A stretch of 64,000 nt of DNA from Pollutibacter sp044353505 (GTDB lineage Bacteria; Bacteroidota; Bacteroidia; Chitinophagales; Chitinophagaceae): the NCBI GenBank assembly GCA_044353505.1, contig JBILBU010000006.1, forward strand, positions 13,397 through 77,396. The letters run 5' to 3'. Below, in pieces: positions 44,128 to 53,306 of this stretch. The translations under genes were made by a program, and so were the position numbers. How positions within the stretch are numbered: position 1 is the first letter of the stretch; every line of letters starts with the position of its first letter. The notes beneath the pieces were generated by a model. It made no database searches and had not been told where the DNA came from. It saw only the letters and a list, made by a program, of their open reading frames with translations.

Positions 44128-45120
44128 ATGAACAATTTAATGATCAGCTGTGACTGGGGCACTTCTCAGTTTCGTTTAAGTTTGGTTGACACACAGAGCC
44201 AGGTTGTTCTTAAAAAATGCAGTACAACAGACGGGATACTCAATGTATATTCACATTGGTCGGCCAACGAAAAAGAGAACTGTTCATTAAAGACTTACTA
44301 TTTAAGGGAGTTGCGCAAACAGGTTGATGAACTAATAAAAGACCATAGCGATGATCTAAAAAATATTCCAATAATTATCTCGGGCATGGCTTCCTCGAGT
44401 ATGGGCATAATAGAATTGCCTTATGCAACATTGCCCTTCACACTAGATGGTAAAGATGCAATTGTAGAACTGATTGAACCAACAGCCGAATTTCCTTTTG
44501 AAACAATCTTAATCTCCGGGGTTAAGGGAGAAGACGATTTAATGAGAGGTGAAGAGACTCAAATGGTTGGAATTGCAGAACTCGTCAATTCAATTAATAG
44601 TTCAAACGAAACTATCTGCATATTCCCCGGAACGCATTCCAAGCATATTAAAATAAACAATGGTAGCATCACGGGGTTTAACACCTATATGACAGGCGAA
44701 ATCTTCCAGCTGTTATCTAATCAAAGTGTGCTCAAAGAAGCTGTTTCCATCAGCAATAATGGGATTGAAGAACACAAAGAACAGTTCCATAAAGGCATTG
44801 ATGATGCAAATGAAAATACGAATCTATTGAATGAACTCTTTGGTGTGCGAACAAATGTGTTGATGAAAAAAATATCTAAGGAAAATAATTACTATTATTT
44901 AAGCGGCCTACTCATAGGCTATGAACTGAGTGTACTAAAACATACAACAGCCGAGCAGATAATTTTATGCAGTGGCAATAGCATGTTTGAATTGTATAAA
45001 TTGGCAATCGAGAGAGTCGGTATTGGTGCTTCAATAGAATTCATCTCTCCAGACCTAATGGAAAAGTCAGCAATATCTGGGCAAATCAAAATATATCAAT
45101 CTCATTACCAGCTAAAATAA
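44128..45120 (+). CDS. dgoK: 2-dehydro-3-deoxygalactonokinase
   Basis: A 330-residue kinase of the DgoK family within the ASKHA fold. The N-terminal phosphate-binding loop CDWGTSQFRLSLVD is typical, as are the central IISGMASSSMGI and FPGTHSKHIKI segments and the late LCSGNSMFELYKLAI. It phosphorylates 2-dehydro-3-deoxygalactonate at O6. It follows dgoD by 33 bases and precedes the aldolase by 5 bases, in the order of the pathway. Length is near the usual 290-330. Confidence 0.9.
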   Translation: MNNLMISCDWGTSQFRLSLVDTQSQVVLKKCSTTDGILNVYSHWSANEKENCSLKTYYLRELRKQVDELIKDHSDDLKNIPIIISGMASSSMGIIELPYATLPFTLDGKDAIVELIEPTAEFPFETILISGVKGEDDLMRGEETQMVGIAELVNSINSSNETICIFPGTHSKHIKINNGSITGFNTYMTGEIFQLLSNQSVLKEAVSISNNGIEEHKEQFHKGIDDANENTNLLNELFGVRTNVLMKKISKENNYYYLSGLLIGYELSVLKHTTAEQIILCSGNSMFELYKLAIERVGIGASIEFISPDLMEKSAISGQIKIYQSHYQLK

Positions 45121-45125
45121 CAATA

Positions 45126-45779
45126 TTGAATACTCCGCTCTATAGCAAGGAAAAGTTTGAACAAATGCCAGTGGTGGGCATCATTAGAAATTTTACAATT
45201 GAACAGGTAATGGGAATGATGCCATCTTATGTAGAGGCTGGTTTTACCACGATAGAAGTTACAATGAACACCCCGGGCGCTGGGCAGATCATTGAATCCC
45301 TCTCAGATCAATACAAAGGGATAGTCAATATCGGTGCTGGAACTGTATGTAACCTAAAAGACCTTGAAGTGGCAATCGAATCAGGGGCTCAATTTATTGT
45401 AACCCCTATCGTAAATGAGGAGGTCATGAAGAAATGCAAGCAGCAAGATCTTCCAATTTTCCCTGGTGCCCTTACCCCTACCGAGATCTATGCTGCATGG
45501 ACGATGGGCGCAGCAATGATTAAAGTTTTCCCTTCATCATCCTTTGGCCCAGGATATATAAAAGAACTAAAAGGGCCTTTTGATCAGATTAAATTGATGG
45601 CAGTTGGAGGTATTTCTATTGACAACTGCATGGAATTTATGAATGCGGGTGCATCAGGATTGGGCGTGGGAAGCCAGTTGATTGACAAACAAATGATTTA
45701 TGATAAAAACTGGACTGCCCTATCCGCGCACTTTAAATCATTTGCAAATAAGCTCAAGCCACTGCAAGTAGAACGTTAG
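45126..45779 (+). CDS. dgoA: 2-dehydro-3-deoxy-6-phosphogalactonate aldolase (KDPG aldolase family)
   Basis: A 217-residue class I aldolase of the KDPG/KHG family. The Schiff-base Lys is in GAAMIKVFPSS, the proton-shuttle Glu in TTIEVTMNTPG, and PVVGIIRN starts the barrel. It cleaves the DgoK product to pyruvate and glyceraldehyde 3-phosphate. The start is taken as TTG at 45126, five bases after dgoK; an ATG at 45165 would remove the first 13 residues, just before the first strand. It ends the operon, and the AraC regulator gene follows after 190 bases. Confidence 0.88.
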   Translation: MNTPLYSKEKFEQMPVVGIIRNFTIEQVMGMMPSYVEAGFTTIEVTMNTPGAGQIIESLSDQYKGIVNIGAGTVCNLKDLEVAIESGAQFIVTPIVNEEVMKKCKQQDLPIFPGALTPTEIYAAWTMGAAMIKVFPSSSFGPGYIKELKGPFDQIKLMAVGGISIDNCMEFMNAGASGLGVGSQLIDKQMIYDKNWTALSAHFKSFANKLKPLQVER

Positions 45780-45904
45780 AGGAGTTAATGCTGATTTAGA
45801 GGAGATGAATTTTTCAATGATCAATTAGGTAGAGAAAATATGCCCAAGCAGGCTTATTCATGTAGATTTTAATGCCGTACGGTAACTTACAACCCATCAA
45901 AAAT

Positions 45905-45914
45905 TAGCATTAAC
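45905..45914 (+). promoter_or_regulatory. Candidate AraC operator decamer
   Basis: TTAGCATTAA lies 58 bases before the AraC-family gene and is identical to 34761-34770 before fucU. The partial inverse TTAATGCT occurs at 45785-45792. Confidence 0.35.
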
Positions 45915-45972
45915 TTTATTAAATCTAGAATCAATCCAAGAAGCGGAGTATTAATTAATAAAAGTCGTCCAG

Positions 45973-46848
45973 ATGAAACCAGTATTAATGAGACATGTGG
46001 GCACTATTTCCGAGTCATTCAAGTCTTGGAAAAACGCAAACCCCTATCTCCACAATCCGTTTCATTATCATCCCGAAATAGAAATAACCCACATTATAAG
46101 AGGCAAGGGCGTGTTGATTATTGGCGACAAGGCCATTCCTTATCGCGATGACGAGCTGATTCTAATTGCACCAAACATTCCACACGAATGGAGAAGCGAG
46201 AGCAATGAAAGCCCAGACTACGATACCCAAAGTGTTTCCATTCATTTTGAGAAATATTTTACAGGCAGGGCATTTTACGATATCCCTGAGATGATCTACA
46301 TACAGCAACTCATAGAACAATCGGAGATTTCTATACGGGTGATGGATACAGCAAAAAAAAGTACGATTAAAGCATACCTGCATGAATTGTTAATAGCAAA
46401 AGAGGTAGATCGAATTACGATATTACTAAAGATACTCGACAACATATCGACATGCAATGAAATTGAAGTCATATATGGAGGCGGCGCATTAAAATCAAGA
46501 TCTGAAGAACAAAATAGCCGAATTAATAAAGTATTTAGGTATGTAATTGACAATTTTAAAAATACAATCACAATCAGTGATGCAGCGAAGGAAGCTAACC
46601 TGACCAACACCTCTTTCTGTAGGTTTTTCAAACAACGCACCAGAAAATCATTTGTGCAATACGTAAATGAAATCCGGGTGGAATATGCCTGCAAACTCCT
46701 GATGGAGGGGGTTGATACGATTAATCAAATTGCCCATAAAAGTGGATTTGAAAATATATCAAACTTCAATACGCAGTTTAAAAAGATTTTACAGCAAACC
46801 CCAAGAGAGTTTAGTAAGTCAACATCAAAATCAGCTGTGAACAAATAG
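45973..46848 (+). CDS. AraC family transcriptional regulator
   Basis: A 291-residue regulator with an N-terminal cupin sensor (NPFHYHPEIEITHIIRGKG, DDELILIAPNIPHEWRS) and a C-terminal double helix-turn-helix from about residue 180 (TISDAAKEANLTNTSFCRFFKQRTRKSFVQYVNEIRV, INQIAHKSGFENISNFNTQFKK). It follows the galactonate operon on the same strand and is likely its sugar-responsive activator. A decamer shared by its own upstream region and that of fucU would be its binding site, an inference. Confidence 0.9.
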   Translation: MKPVLMRHVGTISESFKSWKNANPYLHNPFHYHPEIEITHIIRGKGVLIIGDKAIPYRDDELILIAPNIPHEWRSESNESPDYDTQSVSIHFEKYFTGRAFYDIPEMIYIQQLIEQSEISIRVMDTAKKSTIKAYLHELLIAKEVDRITILLKILDNISTCNEIEVIYGGGALKSRSEEQNSRINKVFRYVIDNFKNTITISDAAKEANLTNTSFCRFFKQRTRKSFVQYVNEIRVEYACKLLMEGVDTINQIAHKSGFENISNFNTQFKKILQQTPREFSKSTSKSAVNK

Positions 46849-46896
46849 AGTAAGCGGAAAGATGGATTAGATTTCTCTAGTAGATTGAAAGAAACA

Positions 46897-47121
46897 TTAA
46901 GGCTTAATCATTCGAACATACAAATCTTCTACCTGTTTTCTTGCCCAAGGAGTTTTTCGAAGGAACTTAAGACTGGATTGAATGCTCGGATTGCTGTTAA
47001 AGCAATTAATGCGAATATGTTGTCCTAAATCTTCCCACCCGAAATGCGCTACCAGTTCGGTAACTATTCGCTCCAAGGTAATACCATGTATTGGGTCTGC
47101 TGAATCTTGTTGCATATACAA
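46897..47121 (-). CDS. VF530 family (DUF2132) small protein
   Basis: A 74-residue protein matching the VF530/DUF2132 family throughout: DPIHGITLERIVTELVAHFGWEDLG, IRINCFNSNPSIQSSLKFLRKTPWAR and KVEDLY-like QVEDLYVRM. The family fold resembles DNA-binding domains and is annotated as such, but no function is proven. A second ATG two codons downstream (47115) is equally possible. It stands alone, divergent from the TerC gene. Confidence 0.88.
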   Translation of the reverse strand: MYMQQDSADPIHGITLERIVTELVAHFGWEDLGQHIRINCFNSNPSIQSSLKFLRKTPWARKQVEDLYVRMIKP

Positions 47122-47226
47122 AATTAATTAATTTGCCCTCAATAAAACAAGTAGTGTAGCACTAGTTGAGACAGATCAATATAAATGCAGTAATTTGCTC
47201 CCTCACAGAAAAGAAATAAACAAACC

Positions 47227-47925
47227 ATGTTAGACGCTCTAGTTCCATTATTATCACTGATTGCTCTTGAAATAATTCTGGGCATTGACAATATCATATT
47301 CATTTCCATACTGTCAGATAAACTGCCCCCTGAGCAGCGAAAAAAACTTCGTTTTTGGGGAATTGGAATAGCAATGATCATGCGGCTAATATTGCTTGGC
47401 TTGATTTCTTGGATTTTGAAATTGGATAAAACCTTATTTACTCTTTTTGATAATGCATTCTCAGGAAAAGGATTAATACTTATTATAGGGGGGTTGTTCC
47501 TGATATACAAAAGCACCCGAGAAATCTATCATAAAACTGAGATCGCAGCTAAAGATGCTCCCCATGTTCCAGTAAAGACAAGCTTTTTTCGTATGCTAAC
47601 GGAAGTGATTGTACTTGATCTCGTATTTTCTATTGACTCGATCATTACTGCAGTGGGGATGGTCAATGAACTATGGGTCATGTATACCGCAGTGATTGTA
47701 ACTGTGGCGATTATGCTTATTGCATCCGGACCGATCAGTAGTTTCATCACAAAACATCCATCATTCAAAATACTCGCACTGAGCTTTCTGTTGATGATTG
47801 GTGTTTCATTGATTGCTGAAGGATTTCATTTTGAAATCCCCAAAGGATATATCTACTTCTCCATGGCCTTTGCTTTTCTGGTAGACATTATTCAGATGAA
47901 GACAGTTAAGCAATCTGCAGAATAG
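47227..47925 (+). CDS. TerC family integral membrane protein
   Basis: A 232-residue inner-membrane protein with seven hydrophobic segments. The paired motifs LEIILGIDNIIFISIL and LDLVFSIDSIITAVGM with intramembrane Asp residues are the TerC hallmark, and LPPEQRKKLRFWGIG follows the first. TerC proteins handle manganese or other metal export and help insert or protect exported metalloenzymes. No tellurite resistance genes are adjacent. It is convergent with the membrane protein at 47937. Confidence 0.93.
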   Translation: MLDALVPLLSLIALEIILGIDNIIFISILSDKLPPEQRKKLRFWGIGIAMIMRLILLGLISWILKLDKTLFTLFDNAFSGKGLILIIGGLFLIYKSTREIYHKTEIAAKDAPHVPVKTSFFRMLTEVIVLDLVFSIDSIITAVGMVNELWVMYTAVIVTVAIMLIASGPISSFITKHPSFKILALSFLLMIGVSLIAEGFHFEIPKGYIYFSMAFAFLVDIIQMKTVKQSAE

Positions 47926-47936
47926 ATTAGTGCTGG

Positions 47937-49262
47937 TCATTCAAAGCCAAAAAGCAATGGGATAATAAATATCACAAAGGCTGTCCACATGCCATAAAAA
48001 GGCATGAAACCAGTGATCACTCTTTCAACTTGTTGCCCATCACTCTTTGCTCTGATCACACGATACAACTGTTGAGCCACCAAGAGTAGATGAATAAAAA
48101 TTAAAATATTGGCTCCCAGGACAGCTATTCTATTTGGCGTGATGCCAAATTCTGCCAAACGAAATATGATAGCAGAAAGTGCGATGCCGTTAAGGATAAT
48201 CGTTAATCCCGCAACGCCAAGCAATAGCCAATATCTATATTGTTGGTAAGAATTTTTATTTGCTTCTGTTACTGAGAACAAGATAATGGCCATAACCCCA
48301 ATCAGCAAAATATTAAACATGATCAGAAAGTTTCTGTCATGATACACACTCTCTTTTGAAAATACCATAGCTCCGAGAAATACCATTAAGGTAAAGAAAA
48401 CAATGGGTGTAAAAATCCTTGCTATGGTCGGAGAAATATTATTTACCAGTTGCGGGTTAGACCGAACCAGATAGGCAGCAACAACAGGTATCGCAGCCAA
48501 TCCCCAAATTGCAATATGCTCCATGTAAAATTCAATAATGTCAAACCCAATAAGTTGAAAGAGACCAACTGTGATGCCAGTAAATAATCCTCCTGATAAA
48601 ACAAGAATTGCAGCCATCACCAGCAGATGGCCATTCCATCTGAGAAAGTCGACTTTCCCATAATCATCTCTCAGATTGCCATTTATAAAAACATAACCCA
48701 ACACCGTCCACAGAAAGATTGGCAAATGAATACAAGCCAAGATGAAAGTGTCGCTATCGTCAGCAGCAGGAAAGAGATTGATAAAGCAGACAGACAGCAA
48801 GACCGCAATTAAGGGAATTATAATATTCTTAATTACAAGTCCGTGTTTTTTTGAAAAATAAACCATGAGCACAGGAAATACAACAAACCCAATATTCTTT
48901 TGAAAGAAATTATCTGGAATTAGTGCAAAGAAATTTGGAAGATTTGCAATGCATCCTGCTATCAATGAACAGATAACAACAAAAATGATGTCAGCCCGAT
49001 TTCCAAGAGAAAACTCATCACGCTGATAGTTGAGTCGTTCGTGCCAGAATTGGGCAGCTGGACTATCTTGTACGTCGGGATAGACAGCATGAAATGCCCT
49101 CTGGAATAAGTTGTTATTTTTTCTATACAATGCTTCAAGTGAATTGCCAGTATTAATATGATTAATAATTTCTTCCTTAATTAAATCTAGTTCCATTAGA
49201 GGGTATTGATGGGTTTGATTGAAATAATATGTAAGGTTTTTTAATAATTTTTTCCGATTCAT
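47937..49262 (-). CDS. Polytopic membrane protein (possibly DUF4153-like)
   Basis: A 441-residue protein with a cytosolic N-terminus of about 90 residues containing tandem acidic and aromatic stretches (AVYPDVQDSPAAQFWHERLNYQRDEFSLG), followed by about eleven hydrophobic segments arranged in pairs. YLVRSNPQLVNNISPTIARIFTPIVFFTLMVFLGAMVF recalls DUF4153 proteins, but the match is loose. No catalytic motif is evident. It is convergent with terC, with an 11-base gap. Function unknown. Confidence 0.65.
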   Translation of the reverse strand: MNRKKLLKNLTYYFNQTHQYPLMELDLIKEEIINHINTGNSLEALYRKNNNLFQRAFHAVYPDVQDSPAAQFWHERLNYQRDEFSLGNRADIIFVVICSLIAGCIANLPNFFALIPDNFFQKNIGFVVFPVLMVYFSKKHGLVIKNIIIPLIAVLLSVCFINLFPAADDSDTFILACIHLPIFLWTVLGYVFINGNLRDDYGKVDFLRWNGHLLVMAAILVLSGGLFTGITVGLFQLIGFDIIEFYMEHIAIWGLAAIPVVAAYLVRSNPQLVNNISPTIARIFTPIVFFTLMVFLGAMVFSKESVYHDRNFLIMFNILLIGVMAIILFSVTEANKNSYQQYRYWLLLGVAGLTIILNGIALSAIIFRLAEFGITPNRIAVLGANILIFIHLLLVAQQLYRVIRAKSDGQQVERVITGFMPFYGMWTAFVIFIIPLLFGFE

Positions 49263-49494
49263 TGAATGTCACGATAAAAAAAGCATACAAACTCGATTTA
49301 TTTTTTTTAATAGAAGTTTAACAATTTAAGTCTTGATTGCTTGATAAGAGAAAACCTTCTAAAAAATGGATCTAATAAATTCAATAAGGACCTAACCAAA
49401 AACATCCTCCCGACCCAGTTTAGATATAATTACTACTATGTCTTGTCAAATGACTAATTTTTTTGACGAAATTTGCTTTACTCAACCAATCATT

Positions 49495-50214
49495 ATGTCA
49501 TCAACAATTCTTCAAAAAGCAAACACAAGAGGCCATGCAAACCACGGTTGGCTTCAAAGCTATCACACCTTTAGCTTTGCGGGATACCATGACCCGGAGA
49601 GAATGCATTTCGGTGTGCTTAGGGTATTGAATGATGATAGCGTCAAAGGCGGAATGGGCTTTGGAAAACATCCGCACGACAACATGGAGATCATCAGCAT
49701 CCCTCTCGAAGGTGACCTTGAGCACAAGGACAGCATGGGCAACACAACTGTAATACGAAAAGGTGATATACAGGTGATGAGTGCAGGTACAGGCATCCAG
49801 CACAGCGAATACAATAAACATGCAGACGAGACGGTAAAGTTTCTGCAGATCTGGATCTTCCCCAATAAAAAAAACGTTGAACCTCGTTACGATCAGATCA
49901 CACTCAAGCAGCAAGACAGGAAGAATAAACTGCAACAGGTGTTATCTCCCAACCCGGATGACGAAGGGGTATGGATCCATCAGGATGCATGGTTTCATAT
50001 GGGAACATTCGACAATCAGATATCAGCAGACTATCAAATAAAAAATGAGGGCAATGGCGTATATGTTTTTGTGCTAGAAGGAAAGTTTTCTATCAAGGGG
50101 ATACACCTTGATAGAAGAGACGGACTAGGCATATCTGAAACCAACTTGTTGAACATAACATCTGAGCAGAGCGGATCAGAAATTCTGCTCATGGAAGTAC
50201 CGATGTCGTTTTAA
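49495..50214 (+). CDS. Pirin family protein
   Basis: A 239-residue bicupin of the pirin/YhhW family. The start at 49495 is preferred to 49438 because MSSTILQKANTRGHANHGWLQSYHTFSFAGYHDPERMHFG is the usual beginning. The metal site is formed by GKHPHDNMEI (two His), a further His in GIQHSEYN and a Glu, and the region has quercetin dioxygenase-like strands. Members act as quercetinases or redox-sensing factors. No partner gene is adjacent. Confidence 0.9.
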   Translation: MSSTILQKANTRGHANHGWLQSYHTFSFAGYHDPERMHFGVLRVLNDDSVKGGMGFGKHPHDNMEIISIPLEGDLEHKDSMGNTTVIRKGDIQVMSAGTGIQHSEYNKHADETVKFLQIWIFPNKKNVEPRYDQITLKQQDRKNKLQQVLSPNPDDEGVWIHQDAWFHMGTFDNQISADYQIKNEGNGVYVFVLEGKFSIKGIHLDRRDGLGISETNLLNITSEQSGSEILLMEVPMSF

Positions 50215-50401
50215 TTAAATTTCAAATACGCGTCATTAAGAACCCATCCACTAGATCTATTGAGCTGTATATAAGGTTTGCCACTGGAGTTTGGAAAGAA
50301 TATCGACTATTGCTAAGCATGGGATTGCTTGAAGATGTTAGACAATTTGGGCAAGTCTAATGTTCCAGTAGTATTCAACCCGTCTTAATAAACATAAATC
50401 G

Positions 50402-50441
50402 CCTCTCGCAAAACAATGGAATGATCATGGTATGCGAGAGG
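50402..50441. terminator. Hairpin between convergent pirin and SDR genes
   Basis: CCTCTCGCA at 50402-50410 pairs with TGCGAGAGG at 50433-50441 around a 22-base loop. There is no strong T run, so it may end transcription only partly. The rest of the interval 50215-50466 shows no gene. Confidence 0.45.
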
Positions 50442-50466
50442 TAATGTTTATGCTGTGTTTAAAAGT

Positions 50467-51282
50467 TTATAGATTATAACTTTTTCTTACCATCAAAAAA
50501 TACAATTTATCAGATAATAATTTTCGCAGCTTTAATAACATTGGTCCGGGTTTACCAACTGCATATCGCATCCTGCTGCTGTCATCTGTAGCAGCCGTAT
50601 AGATCATCTTAGCAACAACATCAGGTCCTTCTGCATCCTTCATCACCTTCTGAGCCGCAGCATTAAATTTGGCAATAAAGCTGTCATACGCATTCGTATT
50701 TTCAGGTTTGATAAATTGTCTGCTTCGTCCGTAAAAATCTGTAACAATCGGACCAGGCTCTATAAGCTTCAACTTGATATTGAATTGGTCCAATTCATAA
50801 TGCAATGACTCAGTAAATCCTTCAACAGCAAACTTAGTTGCATGATAAATACTGTACAAAGGGAATGTGATCTTCCCGCCCATACTTGAAATTTGAATAA
50901 TCATGCCGCCGCCCTTTGGCCTCATTAACTTAATCGCTTCTCTTGTCACGCGCATCAACCCAAATACATTTGTGCTAAACTGTTTTTCAATGATGTCATC
51001 AGACATGGCCTCAAAAGCCCCATCAACACCATACCCGGCATTATTAACCACAATATCAATTTTCCCAAATTCTTGTTCGACCTTCTGCATGGTTTGAATA
51101 ACGCTATCAAGATTGGTTACATCCAATGGGTAAAGTGTTACATTAGACAGGTTTTTGAAATCCAATTCATGCTCAGGAGTCCTTTGCGTAGCAATAACAT
51201 TCCAGCCTCTTTTAGCGAACTCAAAAACCGTTGCCTTCCCAATTCCACTTGAAGTACCAGTAATTAAAATAGTCTTACTCAT
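50467..51282 (-). CDS. Short-chain dehydrogenase/reductase
   Basis: A 271-residue classical SDR: TGTSSGIGKATVFEFAKRG binds the cofactor, NNAGYGVDGAFE follows, the catalytic Ser is in IQISSMGGK and the YHATKFAVEGF segment has the YxxxK pair. The C-terminal extension of 30 residues is basic. It resembles oxidoreductases acting on small ketones or hydroxysteroid-like substrates but no substrate is predictable. It is divergent from a MerR-type gene 105 bases away, which probably controls it. Confidence 0.88.
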   Translation of the reverse strand: MSKTILITGTSSGIGKATVFEFAKRGWNVIATQRTPEHELDFKNLSNVTLYPLDVTNLDSVIQTMQKVEQEFGKIDIVVNNAGYGVDGAFEAMSDDIIEKQFSTNVFGLMRVTREAIKLMRPKGGGMIIQISSMGGKITFPLYSIYHATKFAVEGFTESLHYELDQFNIKLKLIEPGPIVTDFYGRSRQFIKPENTNAYDSFIAKFNAAAQKVMKDAEGPDVVAKMIYTAATDDSSRMRYAVGKPGPMLLKLRKLLSDKLYFLMVRKSYNL

Positions 51283-51375
51283 ATTGTGTTGATTTAAAAG
51301 GCAAACCTAGTGATAAGAAACCAAACCAACAACATAAGAGTGTAGTCTAAGGTTGGTATTTATTTTCTCACACCT

Positions 51376-51383
51376 TATATTTG
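51376..51383 (+). promoter_or_regulatory. -7 box of the MerR gene, probable leaderless transcript
   Basis: TATATTTG matches TANNTTTG and ends four bases before the ATG at 51388. A TTGG lies about 20 bases upstream as a possible -33 element, overlapped by the dyad ACCAAC...GTTGGT, which could bind the MerR protein. Confidence 0.5.
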
Positions 51384-51387
51384 CACT

Positions 51388-51750
51388 ATGTTAATCAATG
51401 AGCTATCCAAAAAAACAGGTATTTCTGCGCACACGATACGTTTTTACGAAAAGTCTGGCTTGATCATGGGCAAACGAGATGAAAACGTGAAATCCAATAA
51501 TTATTTTCATTATGATGAGGAAACGGTAGAAAAACTTGAATTCATCAGTGAGGCTAAATCTGTAGGGTTTACCATCAATGAAATTGGCCAAATCATTGAT
51601 GCATGGTACAATAATAAATATAGCAAAAAAGAGAAGCTCACTATTCTTGAGGAGAAACTTCTATCGCTTGAGAAAAAGTTAAAAGAAATCAAGGAAATGA
51701 AAAAACAGATAGCCCGGTTCAAAAAAGATATTGTGGGTGATAGATGTTGA
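51388..51750 (+). CDS. MerR family transcriptional regulator
   Basis: A 120-residue regulator with the winged helix of the MerR family (LINELSKKTGISAHTIRFYEKSGLI, a KSNNYFHYDEETVEKLEFI wing and helix) followed by a long coiled-coil dimerisation helix (EEKLLSLEKKLKEIKEMKKQIARF). It has only two trailing residues GDRC after the coil, with one Cys, so a metal-binding site as in MerR itself is not evident; small-molecule or redox sensing is more likely. It is divergent from the SDR gene, the usual arrangement for its target. Confidence 0.9.
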   Translation: MLINELSKKTGISAHTIRFYEKSGLIMGKRDENVKSNNYFHYDEETVEKLEFISEAKSVGFTINEIGQIIDAWYNNKYSKKEKLTILEEKLLSLEKKLKEIKEMKKQIARFKKDIVGDRC

Positions 51751-52244
51751 TCAATCTTGCAACATGAAAAAATCAGACAAATTTCATACTATTTAAAAAG
51801 ACGCTAAATAGCAATAAATTTAATTTTAGCTCCTAGAAAGCTGCTGATTAAGGTGGCAACCAGAGTTTAGCGCTTATAGTTATCTACAATAATCCTGCCT
51901 TTTTTTCCTATTGATCTCGGGAAATAGGCCTAAAATGGAAAATGCGAAGCTGGAAGATTGTTGCAGGATGAGATAAGGGTCTAGCAAAGGGCTATTTCTA
52001 GCATTGAGTTAATCTCACTTTCATGGTATCCTAAAATAGCACGAAATCATTTCCATCGCAACAATATTTTGTTTATATTTAAGTAGAAAATATTTTATGA
52101 ACAGCGATCTTTCCAAACAGCTTTCTTTGCTGAGTTACCTGCGATCAGCTTGTTCACATATTCCATAACTTTTCTTGATCATTCAATTAGTTGCTCTCAC
52201 CACAACACAATTGTGCGTATTCTTCATTCTTAAATAGATGTAAA
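51751..52244. other. Intergenic region with possible short leader ORF
   Basis: About 490 bases without a clear gene. An ORF of 23 codons (52097-52168, beginning MNSDLSKQLS) precedes the lysine operon; it has no promoter box or composition that would prove it is translated. The operon promoter should lie between 52030 and 52230. Confidence 0.35.
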
Positions 52245-53300
52245 ATGAAAAATATTCTGGTATTTGGTATGGGGAAGGTAGGCAGTCTAGTGGGCATACT
52301 CCTGAACAAACGTTTTAAGGTTAATGGATTCGATAAGCAAGCTCCGGCGGAAACCCTTCCCTTCAAGGTCATTCAAGGGGATATTCAGGATCAGGCAATG
52401 TTAAAAGAACTGATACCCCGCTATGATGCTGTTGTGTCATGCCTCCCATACAACCTCAATCTGCCCATTGCAAAAATTGCCCACAAACACGGTGTACATT
52501 ATTTTGATCTCACAGAAGATGTGCACACTACACTCGAGATCCGTAAAATGGCAAAGCGATCAACAGCAGTATTGGCGCCGCAATGCGGACTTGCACCCGG
52601 ACTGATCGGTATCATCGGCGCAGAGCTTGCAAGTCATTTTAAAAAATTGCGTGATATCGAACTTAGGGTTGGCGCGCTTCCCAGATTTCCTAACGGACTT
52701 CTCGGCTACTCATTCACATGGTCTCCTGCAGGTGTAATCAACGAATACATCAATGATGCAGAAGTCATTCATAATGGTGTTCGGAAAATGGTCCCTTCCC
52801 TGGATGGATGGGAATCGATCAATATTGAGGGCAGGGATTTCGAGGCTTTCAGTACTTCAGGAGGATTGGGTACGATGTGTGAGACGTTTGAAGGTAAATT
52901 GGATACCCTGAATTATAAAACGATCCGCTATCCTGGGCATATGAAACTCATGAGATTCTTTCTATATGAATTGATTATGAAAGAGCAACGGGAACTGGCT
53001 GAACAGATCCTCACTGAAGCAAAGCCACCTGTTGCAGAAGATGTGGTTCATGTGTATGCGGTAGTGGAAGGTTGGAAGGCCAATGGTAAACTGGCCCGTG
53101 AGGAATACTTCAAGTCATTTCATCCCATCGAGATTGATGGTCAGCCATGGCGGGCCATCTCATGGACCACAGCAGCATCCCTGGCCTCTGTGGTGGAGAT
53201 GGTGGCTGACGGGAAATTGGCCCAAAAAGGATTCATCAAACAAGAGGAGATCAAATTCAAGGATTTTCTCTCAACAAAAAATGGTCGCTTTTTTAAATAA
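52245..53300 (+). CDS. Saccharopine dehydrogenase family protein (possible lysine 6-dehydrogenase)
   Basis: A 351-residue NAD(P)-dependent enzyme. The start at 52245 gives MKNILVFGMGKVGSLVGILL, a Rossmann nucleotide-binding loop, and is preferred to the frame start at 52191. Family segments are VVSCLPYNLNLPIAKIA, YFDLTEDVHTT and LAPQCGLAPGLIGIIG, followed by a substrate domain containing TSGGLGT. Lysine 6-dehydrogenase and saccharopine dehydrogenase are both in this family. With the downstream dehydrogenase and 2-oxoadipate enzyme, oxidation of lysine or saccharopine to the aminoadipate semialdehyde is the likely step. Confidence 0.82.
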   Translation: MKNILVFGMGKVGSLVGILLNKRFKVNGFDKQAPAETLPFKVIQGDIQDQAMLKELIPRYDAVVSCLPYNLNLPIAKIAHKHGVHYFDLTEDVHTTLEIRKMAKRSTAVLAPQCGLAPGLIGIIGAELASHFKKLRDIELRVGALPRFPNGLLGYSFTWSPAGVINEYINDAEVIHNGVRKMVPSLDGWESINIEGRDFEAFSTSGGLGTMCETFEGKLDTLNYKTIRYPGHMKLMRFFLYELIMKEQRELAEQILTEAKPPVAEDVVHVYAVVEGWKANGKLAREEYFKSFHPIEIDGQPWRAISWTTAASLASVVEMVADGKLAQKGFIKQEEIKFKDFLSTKNGRFFK

Positions 53301-53306
53301 ATAACT

